Below the pieces are notes generated by a model. The model was not told the DNA's origin, did no database searches, and saw nothing but the letters and a program-made list of their open reading frames with translations. The translations under genes and the position numbers were made by a program. Below, one piece after another: positions 21,969 to 30,691 of a DNA stretch of 64,000 nt. Origin of the DNA: Herbinix luporum. GTDB lineage: Bacteria; Bacillota; Clostridia; Lachnospirales; Lachnospiraceae. The stretch covers positions 1,481,379 to 1,545,378 of the forward strand of contig NZ_LN879430.1 in the NCBI RefSeq assembly GCF_900070325.1. The letters are read 5' to 3'. The stretch's first letter is position 1. Every line of letters begins with the position of its first letter.

Positions 21969-22031
21969 TAGAAAAACTCCCTTCTATAATAAACACGAAT
22001 ATATTTGGTTTTGTTGCTTGAGCCAACCACA

Positions 22032-23225
22032 TTAATATTCCTGTTTTGAGATTAAATTTAGAAAATGTTTACTTGCAGTTTCAACGATAAGTACTCCGAT
22101 TAGCATATCAATAAATAATACTGTTAACCAAGATCCCCAATCTATATCAGTAAGTCCCAAGAAACCATATGCTGCCACAAGAGTATCCTTCTTTACCCAA
22201 TAACTAAATCTTTCATAGGCAGTGAAGATAAAAACCCCAAGCAGGCCTAATAGAAATATTAGTTTTAAATATATATATCCAGATTTTCTTATCTTCACAC
22301 TATTAACATTTTCCGAAATACTAGATGATAGATTATTCAGCAGTAATCGATTCCCTTTTAAAATATTCCGATTAGCAATCCATATGGTTATTGCATACAA
22401 TACTAAAGCACTAATAAATTGGATAATAATAGACTTCAAATAATCATTCTCAAAGTGCTCGTAATTCTCTTGCTGACTGTAAAATTTAAACTGTAACCCG
22501 AGATTTTCTAAAAGAATATCACTTAAGGTTTCTGTTTTTTCTACAGTAGTATGAAGAACTATTAAATTCATGATGGAATTAATATGAAAATCAACATTGG
22601 CATTTTCAATAAAGATCTGATTTACAGGAACAAAAATCGAGAAATTATAGTAGTTTTTCCAGTTGGGCATGTAATAATTTGAATGAAAGGCATTTTTCTT
22701 TAGGATTCCTACGACCTTAAGCGTAATATTTCTTCCCATTGCAGGGTCTGAAATAGAAATAGTTGAGCCCAAAGGATAAGTTTTACTTAAGCCTGTCCCT
22801 ATCAAAACAGGTATTTCATCATCATTCAGCTTGTAATCAAAACTCAGTTTTATCCCTTGTTCTAACTCAAGCGGGAATAATTTATAATATTCTTCATTAA
22901 GGTAGTTTACTGATACTTCTATATCACAATCCGGCAAGGTAATTAGATTTCCGTCAATATATAATGCAAAATCAAAATTTCTGTCCAAATAATTAAAGAT
23001 TTGCTGAACATCGGATTCTGTAATATTGGCAAAGCTATAATCATTTTTCGGATTAAGATTGGCAATATAGGTTCCTTCATGGACCAAACTGCTCATTTCA
23101 CAATACCCTTGATATGTCGACAAAAGTGAACGAATTCCGATAAAGGTCATATAATTTGCAATAAATATTAGTAAAATAATACATAAGGTAGATTTTCTTT
23201 TGAAATAACATTTAAAAAGTAGCAT
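22032..23225 (-). CDS. FtsX/MacB-type ABC transporter permease, no ATPase partner here
   Basis: The gene encodes 397 residues. One membrane segment (about 11-31) is followed by an extracytoplasmic region of about 220 residues and three further segments (about 264-282, 315-335 and 365-385). This is the layout of permeases with a periplasmic-core-like domain, used for peptide export, bacteriocin immunity or mechanotransmission. The extracellular part has the usual PVLIGTGLSKTYPLG and LKVVGILKKNAF segments. The matching ATPase gene is absent; both flanks are regulators or fragments. Function probably depends on an ATPase elsewhere. Confidence 0.7.
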   Translation of the reverse strand: MLLFKCYFKRKSTLCIILLIFIANYMTFIGIRSLLSTYQGYCEMSSLVHEGTYIANLNPKNDYSFANITESDVQQIFNYLDRNFDFALYIDGNLITLPDCDIEVSVNYLNEEYYKLFPLELEQGIKLSFDYKLNDDEIPVLIGTGLSKTYPLGSTISISDPAMGRNITLKVVGILKKNAFHSNYYMPNWKNYYNFSIFVPVNQIFIENANVDFHINSIMNLIVLHTTVEKTETLSDILLENLGLQFKFYSQQENYEHFENDYLKSIIIQFISALVLYAITIWIANRNILKGNRLLLNNLSSSISENVNSVKIRKSGYIYLKLIFLLGLLGVFIFTAYERFSYWVKKDTLVAAYGFLGLTDIDWGSWLTVLFIDMLIGVLIVETASKHFLNLISKQEY

Positions 23226-23616
23226 CTTTTTCTCTTATTACATTCAGAGTCAGAAGAGGACTAAAATGCAATAACTTCCTTTCTTAAAGTTGTTACTGCA
23301 ATTTTATCTATTTCTACCCGTTGCCACAAGCAACGCATATTAACATTTCAACTATCTCCACAATTCATATTCACATCGTATCATAAAGCATAGAGATATA
23401 GTGTTTCTAGTTTCTACTTTGTTCAAAAATAGTAATTCTGGTATAGCTAGTTTTACTTTTTCAATGAATTGCTCAATTAAATTGGATTATATTATTCTAA
23501 TAACGAATAAATGACGTGAGATAAATATTAATGTCTTATTAGTTAATACCATTATATACCTATTTATTTTACTAATCAATATTACATCATATTCCTACAC
23601 ACTGATATCATTTATA
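23226..23616. other. Intergenic stretch without a supported gene
   Basis: These 391 AT-rich bases lie upstream of the permease gene. I see no long frame, hairpin or promoter that I would defend. Confidence 0.4.
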
Positions 23617-23784
23617 CTATTTATTTACACAAAAACCCATAGGTGTATTTTTTGCTGTCTTTATTGATCCACTGTTATACTCATAAGTTTCTCTTATATC
23701 TATTAATTCGATCTTACCAATAAGGTTATCCAGTTCATTTACATTTATAAGTTTTCTATTATCTCTTTTTAAAAATTCAAACAC
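23617..23784 (-). pseudogene. Truncated rhodanese-domain protein
   Basis: A strong AGGAGG site precedes a GTG at 23784. The 55 codons read like the first half of a single rhodanese domain (VNELDNLIGKIELIDIRE, then YEYNSGSIKTAKNTPMG). The frame ends before the active-site cysteine loop; functional domains have about 100 residues. I regard it as a truncated gene whose start region is intact. Confidence 0.6.
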
Positions 23785-23930
23785 TTTCAATTCCTCCTAG
23801 AATTATCAAGATAGTTTGTTTTTTCATTTTCTTATATAATTATAACTATTGTCCTAATTCTATCTGTAATCAAATCATATAAAGATGTTAAGTAATATCA
23901 GAAAATTTTACATTGGCATAGACATTGAAA

Positions 23931-23966
23931 GAACACCCGTAACTCACTTCAGAGCTACGGGTGTTC
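23931..23966. terminator. Hairpin, possible terminator
   Basis: An 11-bp GC-rich stem (GAACACCCGTA / TACGGGTGTTC) has a 14-base loop. T-tracts are weak on both strands. It lies in a gene-poor interval (23785-24299), where only this and the terminator at 24166-24195 stand out. Confidence 0.5.
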
Positions 23967-24165
23967 TTAACATTACTCATCTATTCTTATTTCAATACCT
24001 GATTTGATTTCAATGTTTATTTAATCATCGTAAAGTGTTATCTTTTTCTCACTTATATAACCTCCTATTTATAACTTAGTTGCACATTTATCTACGGTGT
24101 CTTGTAGATTCAGATTAGTGATTATTAATATTATAAAGTAGATTACTAAATAAAATAATAAAAAA

Positions 24166-24195
24166 TTGACGTATCAAATAAAAAAGATACGCCAA
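24166..24195 (-). terminator. Terminator of the four-gene AAA+ unit
   Basis: On the minus strand TTGGCGTATC pairs with GATACGTCAA (one mismatch) across a 10-base T/A loop and is followed by TTTTTT. It lies 104 bases after the stop of the ATPase gene at 24300. Confidence 0.75.
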
Positions 24196-24299
24196 TGCAC
24201 ATTAATTCATATACTAGTCTCATATTTTCAATTGCAATTTGTAAGGTTTACATCCATGTGTTATTAGTATCTACAGTATGGGAACCATTGATTTCAAGC

Positions 24300-25397
24300 C
24301 TAAAATATAAAGTCTTCAGCTTTAATAGTAGATAGTTCCTCACTCCCTGGATTCCTGGCATTTATCACTCGTCTTGCATGATTCATAACCAAATCATCAT
24401 ACAGATTTCTAACCAACCTACCATTTGCGAAATTTTTATCCTTCGATGCTGTCTGCTGCTCGAAATACAAATGGATTTTTTCTTTTGCTTCGTTATCCAA
24501 AATATAATCATTTTTTTTACATATAGAAATCAATATCTTATCCAGTTCATATGGGCTATAGTCATCAAATTCTATAAATGTATTGAATCGAGATTTTAAC
24601 CCTGGATTGGACTCGAAAAATTTATTCATAGGCTCCGTGTATCCTGCAACAATCACAACCAGATCCTCTCTGTAGTCCTCCAAGGCCTTCGTCAGTTCTG
24701 TCAAACATTCTCTACCATAAGAGTCAGAATGATCATTTTCTGTGATACTGTAGGCTTCATCGATAAACAGAACACCGCCTTTAGCTTTTTCGATTACTTT
24801 TTTCACCTTGAGTGCAGTCTGTCCTTGATATCCGGCAATTAAATCTGTTCTCGAAACTTCAACAAAATGCCCTTTTGAAAGTAATCCTATTTGCTTGTAA
24901 ATTCTTCCTACAATTCTGGCTACCGTTGTTTTTCCTGTTCCGGGATTTCCAGTAAAGGCAAGATGCAATGTGCTTTTTGCGGAATGAAGATTTTTCTCCC
25001 TACGCATCATCTGAACCTTTTGATACACAATTAAATCTTGGACTTTATTCTTTACTTTTTCTAAGCCTACTAGATCATTCAGTTCATCCAACAAGTCTTG
25101 AAGTGTTCTTGTATCATCGTCTACTTCCTCAGTTGGCTTACAAATGCCTTGTATGGTTGAATAACCATAGAATTCAATCAAACTGGAATTAACAACCTGT
25201 GCAGCCCGTTTAACCTCAATTTTGTACTTCTTATTATCAATAGCTTCAGAAATTTTTTTAAGAATTGCAATAGTAGCTGCTTTACTATTTTCTTCCACAA
25301 TTGCAGTTGCCAATTTAGTTATCTCGCCACAAGCATCTGTAAGGGCATCCATTTTAGATGCATTATTTATTAATGCTTGACCGTACTTGTCCATCAT
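24300..25397 (-). CDS. CbxX/CfqX-type AAA+ ATPase, last gene of the four-gene unit
   Basis: The gene encodes 365 residues. A helical N-terminal part (1-100) precedes a CbxX/CfqX-like AAA+ domain with Walker A GNPGTGKTT (150-158), Walker B VLFIDEAYS (209-217), sensor-1 VVIVAGY near 247, an arginine finger in GLKSRFN (about 266-272) and sensor-2 NGRLVRN (326-332). All catalytic parts are present. Relatives act as hexameric protein-remodelling motors (Rubisco activase CbbX, EccA of type VII secretion, SpoVK), often pulling on tails of a partner. The start overlaps the stop of the preceding coiled-coil gene by four bases (ATGA), so the two are translationally coupled. There is no Rubisco or type VII gene nearby, and the substrate is unknown. 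Confidence 0.88.
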   Translation of the reverse strand: MMDKYGQALINNASKMDALTDACGEITKLATAIVEENSKAATIAILKKISEAIDNKKYKIEVKRAAQVVNSSLIEFYGYSTIQGICKPTEEVDDDTRTLQDLLDELNDLVGLEKVKNKVQDLIVYQKVQMMRREKNLHSAKSTLHLAFTGNPGTGKTTVARIVGRIYKQIGLLSKGHFVEVSRTDLIAGYQGQTALKVKKVIEKAKGGVLFIDEAYSITENDHSDSYGRECLTELTKALEDYREDLVVIVAGYTEPMNKFFESNPGLKSRFNTFIEFDDYSPYELDKILISICKKNDYILDNEAKEKIHLYFEQQTASKDKNFANGRLVRNLYDDLVMNHARRVINARNPGSEELSTIKAEDFIF

Positions 25398-26470
25398 ATT
25401 ACCCTCATGAGAAGTAGAATTAGCTCAATAATTGCCAGTCCTGCAGAACCCCCGGCAATTAAATACGCATACTTTATCCTTTTTGACAAAGATTCAACTG
25501 CAGCATTAGTTGTCTGCACCGTATCTGCAATTTTCTCATCTACCTCTTCCTTATTTTTCTCAATTGCAATAGCAAGTCCTTCATCCCTTTTTTCACTTGC
25601 AGTAAGCTGAGATGTATGTTCTTTAACTTCTTTCCATATGCTATCAACTTCTTCTAGATGGGAGATTCCGCTTAATTTTTCTTTATAATCCTTCAAACTA
25701 TTGATGTCATCCACATTTAAATCGATACGTTCAGTAATCCTACCAACAGTCTCCACTAATTCATCTAATTTGCCTGAGTAGATTTTATCTGCCCGGTCCA
25801 ACCCTTCTAATTTTTCAATAAAATCACTTGACTGCATAGACAAAGTCTCGATTTTCTTTTCGGCTGTTGTTAACGCAACTTTTACTGCGTCAGCTTTCTG
25901 GGCACTCTCTTTACTGCTTTCAATAACACACTCTACAGACTTAGAAAGAGTGCTTATCTCCTTAAACCATTTTTGACTATCACTCCATATTTTATCAATA
26001 TCACTAAGATGACTATAACTATCCAATTTATGTTTAAATTTTTTCAGTTCTTCAAGTGTCTTTCTTTGGTTTTCAACTATTTTTTTGATTTGCCCCTGCG
26101 TTTCCTTAATACTTTGGCTTGTTTCTTCGGTTGCCTTGATAGAAACTAAAATCGCCTGAATATAATCCTTGTCCAAAGCTTCTAGTGCACTATATACCTG
26201 TCCAAACTCTTTGATTAATTTAATCTGGGTATTATTTATACTGTGTAAATGAGTTTGGATTTGTGAGGTTAATTCATTCAGTTCTTCGCCTGTAACCTTA
26301 TGGTTCAATCCGATACCACGACCAAAAAGCAAATCCCCAAAAAACTCGCCTACTCCCTTGGAGTTATCGACCATTTTAAGGTTTAATTCCGTTGTAGTTT
26401 GTTCTGAAAACTTTTTTATTTCTTTCTTGGCGTTTTCAAAATCATGACGCTGTATAACCAATTCGTTCAT
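25394..26470 (-). CDS. Membrane-anchored coiled-coil protein of the AAA+ unit
   Basis: The gene encodes 358 residues. No known family is recognised. The N-terminal 100 residues are mixed helical with a Gly-rich patch (GEFFGDLLFGRGIG, 41-54). Residues about 105-330 are long, charged, heptad-rich coiled coil. A single membrane span near the C-terminus (about 335-357, YLIAGGSAGLAIIELILLLM) makes it a tail-anchored protein with most of it in the cytoplasm. The coiled coil contains an internal duplication: KLDSYSHLSDIDKIW (148-162) and KLSGISHLEEVDSIW (265-279). It starts two bases after the stop of the small membrane gene and overlaps the ATPase gene. The likely role is a scaffold or adaptor. Confidence 0.7.
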   Translation of the reverse strand: MNELVIQRHDFENAKKEIKKFSEQTTTELNLKMVDNSKGVGEFFGDLLFGRGIGLNHKVTGEELNELTSQIQTHLHSINNTQIKLIKEFGQVYSALEALDKDYIQAILVSIKATEETSQSIKETQGQIKKIVENQRKTLEELKKFKHKLDSYSHLSDIDKIWSDSQKWFKEISTLSKSVECVIESSKESAQKADAVKVALTTAEKKIETLSMQSSDFIEKLEGLDRADKIYSGKLDELVETVGRITERIDLNVDDINSLKDYKEKLSGISHLEEVDSIWKEVKEHTSQLTASEKRDEGLAIAIEKNKEEVDEKIADTVQTTNAAVESLSKRIKYAYLIAGGSAGLAIIELILLLMRVI

Positions 26471-26472
26471 CT

Positions 26473-26835
26473 TTAATCCTCACTAATCATTTTATCTAAT
26501 TCGGTAGAAACTTCATCTATCTCGTTATCGATCTTATCATATACCTTCACATTTTCACGTATTGCTTTAACTGAATCTCTAATAATGGTAGCAGCATTCT
26601 CATGTCTGTAATACATATTCTCAATAGCTGAACTTTTAAATTCTTCATACACAGGTTCTTCCTGGTTAGACACGACCTTGACCAAAGGAGCGTCAACTTT
26701 GATGGATTGTTCTTTATCCAGATCTTTATACTTATGACCCATATTATATTCTTTCTTCTTTTTGTTTAATAAGTATATAGCTGCAGCACTACCAATAATA
26801 AGGCCTGCACCCATTATGTATAAAGCTTTTTTCAT
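26473..26835 (-). CDS. Small bitopic membrane protein of the AAA+ unit
   Basis: The gene encodes 120 residues from the ATG at 26835, chosen because AAGGA lies 8 bases before it and it follows the upstream stop by four bases; a longer in-frame reading would overlap that gene by 71 bases. One membrane span (about 4-23, ALYIMGAGLIIGSAAAIYLL) is followed by a KKKK stop-transfer signal and a cytoplasmic tail. Residues 76-95 (YRHENAATIIRDSVKAIREN) match the C-terminal tail of the 564-residue protein encoded just upstream. No enzyme motif is seen. Confidence 0.7.
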   Translation of the reverse strand: MKKALYIMGAGLIIGSAAAIYLLNKKKKEYNMGHKYKDLDKEQSIKVDAPLVKVVSNQEEPVYEEFKSSAIENMYYRHENAATIIRDSVKAIRENVKVYDKIDNEIDEVSTELDKMISED

Positions 26836-26839
26836 ATCA

Positions 26840-28534
26840 TTAGTCCTTCCATTCATTAAATAGTTTATCAATATCATCGAATGTATTTTTAACACTTTCG
26901 TCAATTGCACAATTTGCTCTAATATTTTTTATAGAATCAGCCATCATATTAGCAGCCTCAACATGGCGGTTGTGTATATCATGTGCAACTATATATTTTG
27001 TATGTTCTAGCTTTGTTTCGCTAACCATTTGGACTTGATGTTGAAGATTTAGTATCTCGTTACCTTTTTGTATTTGAGCATTCACAATTTCTCTTTTCAT
27101 ACTATTTTCGATTTGCTTTTCAATGAGATTAATTGCTATGGCACCGATTATACCCGAAACTACGGCACCAAAGAAAATCCCCAAAATGTTAGCTAAACTG
27201 CCAAGTAGCGGAATCTCAAACGCAAAGATTGGAATTGTCATAAGCCCTTTTTCTATAACCTCTCCGAGAACTAAGGCTCCAACACCGGTTAATCCGGCTA
27301 TAACAATTTTTCCTGTTTCAAGTAACAATCTACCAATTGGTTTGCTCTTGTTTTCTGGACTCTTGATATATGTTACTGCCTCTTTAAGAGATTTCCATCC
27401 TTGTTTCAGCATCATCCAAACCTTTTTAATTGTTCCAAAAATAGGACCAATAATAGCAGTAGCAACAGTAGAAAATACGGTATTTCCCGCATTAATCAAA
27501 TGTGTTTTCATTTTATGGATAAAAGAATGAATAGCTTCTTTCAGACTATCCAACAAGGTTTTCAAAGCTTTATTAGCAGACTTAAACCACTTAACTAACT
27601 TAGCCACAATCTCTTTAACCAGTTCAGCCAAAAACTGCATAATAACAGCTCGTAGAGCCTTTCCACCAATTCGGAACGCTTCTTCTTTTTGTGTTTTACG
27701 GCCTTCTTTCTTAAGTCGTTCTTCACCCTCTTTTTTCTTTTGCTCAACAAACTCTTCGGCTCTTTTGTTTGCCTTTTCCCAGTGTTTGTTCTTATCCTGT
27801 TTGCTCATTTCATTGGCTGAATTATCACTTTTTCTATTGTTTCGCTCTGCTGTAGTATATCCTTGTAAATTTTCAGGATTGTTAATAATGTCAGCTAATT
27901 CTTGGTTACTGTTAGCCATTTGAAGTGATGGATCGCTATATAACTCAGCAGAAGACTTAACATGCTCTCTTTGAGCTGCTTTAGGATTGTTCTTGCCATT
28001 ATCTAATTTGGTTTCAGTTGGAATTTGTCTGCCAGTATAAATATCTTTAACAGTATCTATACCCTCTTTTTTTAAATCTCCAGCCCTTTTCAATGTTGCA
28101 TCCATACCAGGATCTACATATTTTTTTCGAAATTCTTTATGAGAAGTATTAGTGTATCTATCATAATTTTGTTCTAGTTGCTCTCTACTCATGTAATTGT
28201 GAGTTGCAATTTTACCTTTAGCAAAATTCTCTGCTGTTTGAATATGAGCTTCATCCCTTAAGTCAAGGTGAAGTCCATTATTTTCTTTGATAAAATCCTC
28301 ACCTGCAGTAACAGCAATTTGATTCAAAAACTGTTCCCACACAACATCCATAATAACATTACCAAGGTTATCCGGACTTCCAACTTTTTCTTTCTCTTCG
28401 GCTAGGAATTGCATATCTGCAAGTTCCTCTTCCAATTGATCTTGAAGTTTTCTTTCTAACTCATCAAAGTCAAATGGTTCCGTCAAATCCTCATATAGCT
28501 TTTCTTCATCAAGGATAGCATTTTCCTTTGACAT
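26840..28534 (-). CDS. Large membrane protein with HNH-like N-terminal half, first gene of the AAA+ unit
   Basis: The gene encodes 564 residues with no recognised family. Residues 1-50 are acidic. Residues about 184-240 carry a pattern like HNH-type regions (REHVKSSAE with His191, then PENLQGYTTAERNNRK with Asn221/Asn232), though the usual Asp before His is Glu190. Residues about 245-300 are very basic and helical. Amphipathic helices follow, then hydrophobic spans at about 351-372, 406-426 and 432-472. The cytoplasmic C-terminus carries NRHVEAANMMADSIKNIRAN (522-541), a motif shared with the small membrane protein downstream. A good promoter lies 246 bases upstream. By inference it is the platform or effector of the system. 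Confidence 0.65.
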   Translation of the reverse strand: MSKENAILDEEKLYEDLTEPFDFDELERKLQDQLEEELADMQFLAEEKEKVGSPDNLGNVIMDVVWEQFLNQIAVTAGEDFIKENNGLHLDLRDEAHIQTAENFAKGKIATHNYMSREQLEQNYDRYTNTSHKEFRKKYVDPGMDATLKRAGDLKKEGIDTVKDIYTGRQIPTETKLDNGKNNPKAAQREHVKSSAELYSDPSLQMANSNQELADIINNPENLQGYTTAERNNRKSDNSANEMSKQDKNKHWEKANKRAEEFVEQKKKEGEERLKKEGRKTQKEEAFRIGGKALRAVIMQFLAELVKEIVAKLVKWFKSANKALKTLLDSLKEAIHSFIHKMKTHLINAGNTVFSTVATAIIGPIFGTIKKVWMMLKQGWKSLKEAVTYIKSPENKSKPIGRLLLETGKIVIAGLTGVGALVLGEVIEKGLMTIPIFAFEIPLLGSLANILGIFFGAVVSGIIGAIAINLIEKQIENSMKREIVNAQIQKGNEILNLQHQVQMVSETKLEHTKYIVAHDIHNRHVEAANMMADSIKNIRANCAIDESVKNTFDDIDKLFNEWKD

Positions 28535-28779
28535 AATTTATCCATCCTTTCAAATAGAAATCACATCACGACTTAAATTCATCTGCACATAGATAAGTTA
28601 AACCATAGACTATAAGATGCTTTTTACAAGCTTCCTATAGTTCCGATTGCTTCTATAAGCCGCGACTGAGTAAGTCCATTTTGTATGATCTTTATTTAAT
28701 ATCTAATCTATAATTTTTTATTATATATTCGATTCACTAATTGTCGTTTTTTGTATTTTTTAACACAAATATGATAACT

Positions 28780-28808
28780 ATTATACCATAAAATTCGTCA
28801 AAATCCAA
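28780..28808 (-). promoter_or_regulatory. Promoter of the four-gene AAA+ unit
   Basis: On the minus strand TTGGAT (28808-28803), a 17-base spacer and TATAAT (28785-28780) precede the first gene by about 245 bases. The left end of the ISLre2 element lies only 20 bases further upstream. Confidence 0.65.
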
Positions 28809-28827
28809 CATCTGCACCTAGCAGATT

Positions 28828-30498
28828 GCGTAACTTTACTGTAGGAAATATAAAGGTGGAGTTCACCAAAGATGTGTTTATAGAATTAACATCTTTACTA
28901 TACCTTTTATTTCTCTTTTTTACAATCCCCATATATGAGGATTAAACCATGCATATTTCTTAGCACTAGCACTTAAGCTATGGCTTATACTTTCTGTATA
29001 TTTTCCAAGCTCATAATGTTTATTTCTCTCGGCACTTAACATTTCTGTACTACTTATTATATCATTTTCTTCCGCTCCAGCAGCCTTGGGTAGCTCTTGT
29101 TTTTGTTTTCTCACTAATTCCAACATATCTCCACCATTATAGTAGTAAGCACGTAAATGCGCCATTTTATCTGCGCCTATTCTACACCATCCCATTGGTC
29201 TAGAGCTCATTCTGGAAGCTAATATATGGCTTACATGACCTTCTGCACTACAACCTATTATACCTTCTTCTTTTTTTAGACGTACTTTAACCGCGGACCA
29301 ATTATTTAATATCAATTTCTTACTTTCATTGACACGTTCTATAACTGTATCTCCTTCTGTAACTCTTAGTATTTTTTCCATTACTTCTTCAAAGTCCTTT
29401 TTAGTGCCTACCTTTATTGCATGTCGTATTTCACAACGTGCGTCCTCTGCAGAATCTAATAAGTGGGATGTTGCTCGTATCATATATTTATTTAAATGAA
29501 ATCCATCCATAACATAAGTAATTCTGGCTAATCGACTTTTTCCTGCCTTAATCCAAGCACCACCATCACCGTTCAGGTATATTTTCTTTATGTTGTCTAC
29601 ATCATAGTTACAGCATATATAATCATAAACCCTATCCCATAAAACATTATTTTCTTCCCCGGGATAGTTACCGCAGAAGTAATGGGGATTTATTAACTTG
29701 TTTCGTTTACTTCTAGGACTCTCTTTTTCTATTCCCTCATACACATAGACAATCTTACTTAGTAAACAGTTATTCTTCCTATTGTTTTTATTCTTTATAA
29801 GGTCGCCCTTCTCCTCATTATACTGCAAGGATATATGATCTTCATCTGCATCTATGTATAAATAATCCACCTTTTTCTTCTTTGGTAAATCCTTATACTC
29901 GTGTTGAAATTCAAGGTTATGTATTTCGTTTTTAACAGTCTGCTTACTAACAGTATCACTTATACTGGTTGCCTGCCCAGCTTTGCGATAGGAGGTCTCT
30001 ACTGCTTCCTCTAGCATCTTTGCCTCGGCATCCTCTGTTAACCTTTGATGCTCTTTAAATCCAAGAATGCGATCTAGAAGATATGTCCTTTCTCCTGTTG
30101 TTTTATTTTTAAATAAGGTCTTTTCAAAGCTGATTGTTCCAAGTGATGTAATAAGTGTTTTCTTATCTTTCTTTATAATGTGCCAGTTTTGCTTTCTTTT
30201 TCCACTCTTTCTGAGCATTTCATCACAATTCTCAAGAGTTTCTTGTATAGTGTCTAAACCTAGCTTAATCACTTCTTCCTGAACTCCATAGACAAATGAA
30301 GCAAAATCCTTTGGGTTTTGTAAAAAACTTTCAATTGTTTTTTCTAAACTTTTTGTGCCAAAATCTAAAAATTGTTGTATACTTTTAATCATAAGAGAAC
30401 ATCTCCTTTGTGTTTTGGTTTATTGTGATGATTAAATTCTAACACAAAGATTGGTGTTCTCTTATTTTATATTTAATTTTCCTACAAAAATTTTACGC
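28828..30498 (-). mobile_element. Intact ISLre2-family insertion sequence
   Basis: The element is about 1.67 kb with imperfect terminal inverted repeats: GCGTAACTTTACTGTAGGAAA at the left matches GCGTAAAATTTTTGTAGGAAA read inward from the right. It contains one transposase gene. No convincing target duplication is seen at the ends. It sits immediately upstream of the promoter of the AAA+ unit. A fragment of a related copy remains at 20940-21027. Confidence 0.8.
28920..30392 (-). CDS. ISLre2-family (UPF0236) transposase
   Basis: The gene encodes 490 residues, the full length for UPF0236 transposases of the ISLre2 family. Diagnostic parts are the N-terminal helical region, KRKQNWHIIKKDKKTL near residue 70, DYLYIDADEDHISLQ (about 200), the catalytic-core YLNGDGGAWIKAG (about 274) and EGHVSHILASRMSSRPMGW (about 414). 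GGAGA precedes the ATG. The frame is unbroken, so the element could be active. A related partial copy lies at about 20.9 kb. Confidence 0.9.
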   Translation of the reverse strand: MIKSIQQFLDFGTKSLEKTIESFLQNPKDFASFVYGVQEEVIKLGLDTIQETLENCDEMLRKSGKRKQNWHIIKKDKKTLITSLGTISFEKTLFKNKTTGERTYLLDRILGFKEHQRLTEDAEAKMLEEAVETSYRKAGQATSISDTVSKQTVKNEIHNLEFQHEYKDLPKKKKVDYLYIDADEDHISLQYNEEKGDLIKNKNNRKNNCLLSKIVYVYEGIEKESPRSKRNKLINPHYFCGNYPGEENNVLWDRVYDYICCNYDVDNIKKIYLNGDGGAWIKAGKSRLARITYVMDGFHLNKYMIRATSHLLDSAEDARCEIRHAIKVGTKKDFEEVMEKILRVTEGDTVIERVNESKKLILNNWSAVKVRLKKEEGIIGCSAEGHVSHILASRMSSRPMGWCRIGADKMAHLRAYYYNGGDMLELVRKQKQELPKAAGAEENDIISSTEMLSAERNKHYELGKYTESISHSLSASAKKYAWFNPHIWGL

Positions 30499-30691
30499 TA
30501 ACCTTACATCACTATCTCAAAAAATACTCTTCCTTTTAGTTTATGGAATTGTTTAGCTGCACCAAAGTACATTATATTGGGTAGTTCCTGATGGTTTATC
30601 ATAATAACCCTTCTTCCGATAAATATTTAATTAGCATAATCGCCAGCGGCTTCGACTAAACATATCTACATACTCTACATACTCGAAGTTA

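Noticed and set aside
27123..27598. Plus-strand ORFs opposite the large membrane protein of the AAA+ unit
   Set aside because: Antisense to hydrophobic coding DNA, which commonly leaves long open frames; no start signals.
28786..28800. TTGACG as the -35 of the AAA+ unit promoter
   Set aside because: Only 10 bases separate it from TATAAT. TTGGAT at 17 bases is the better -35.
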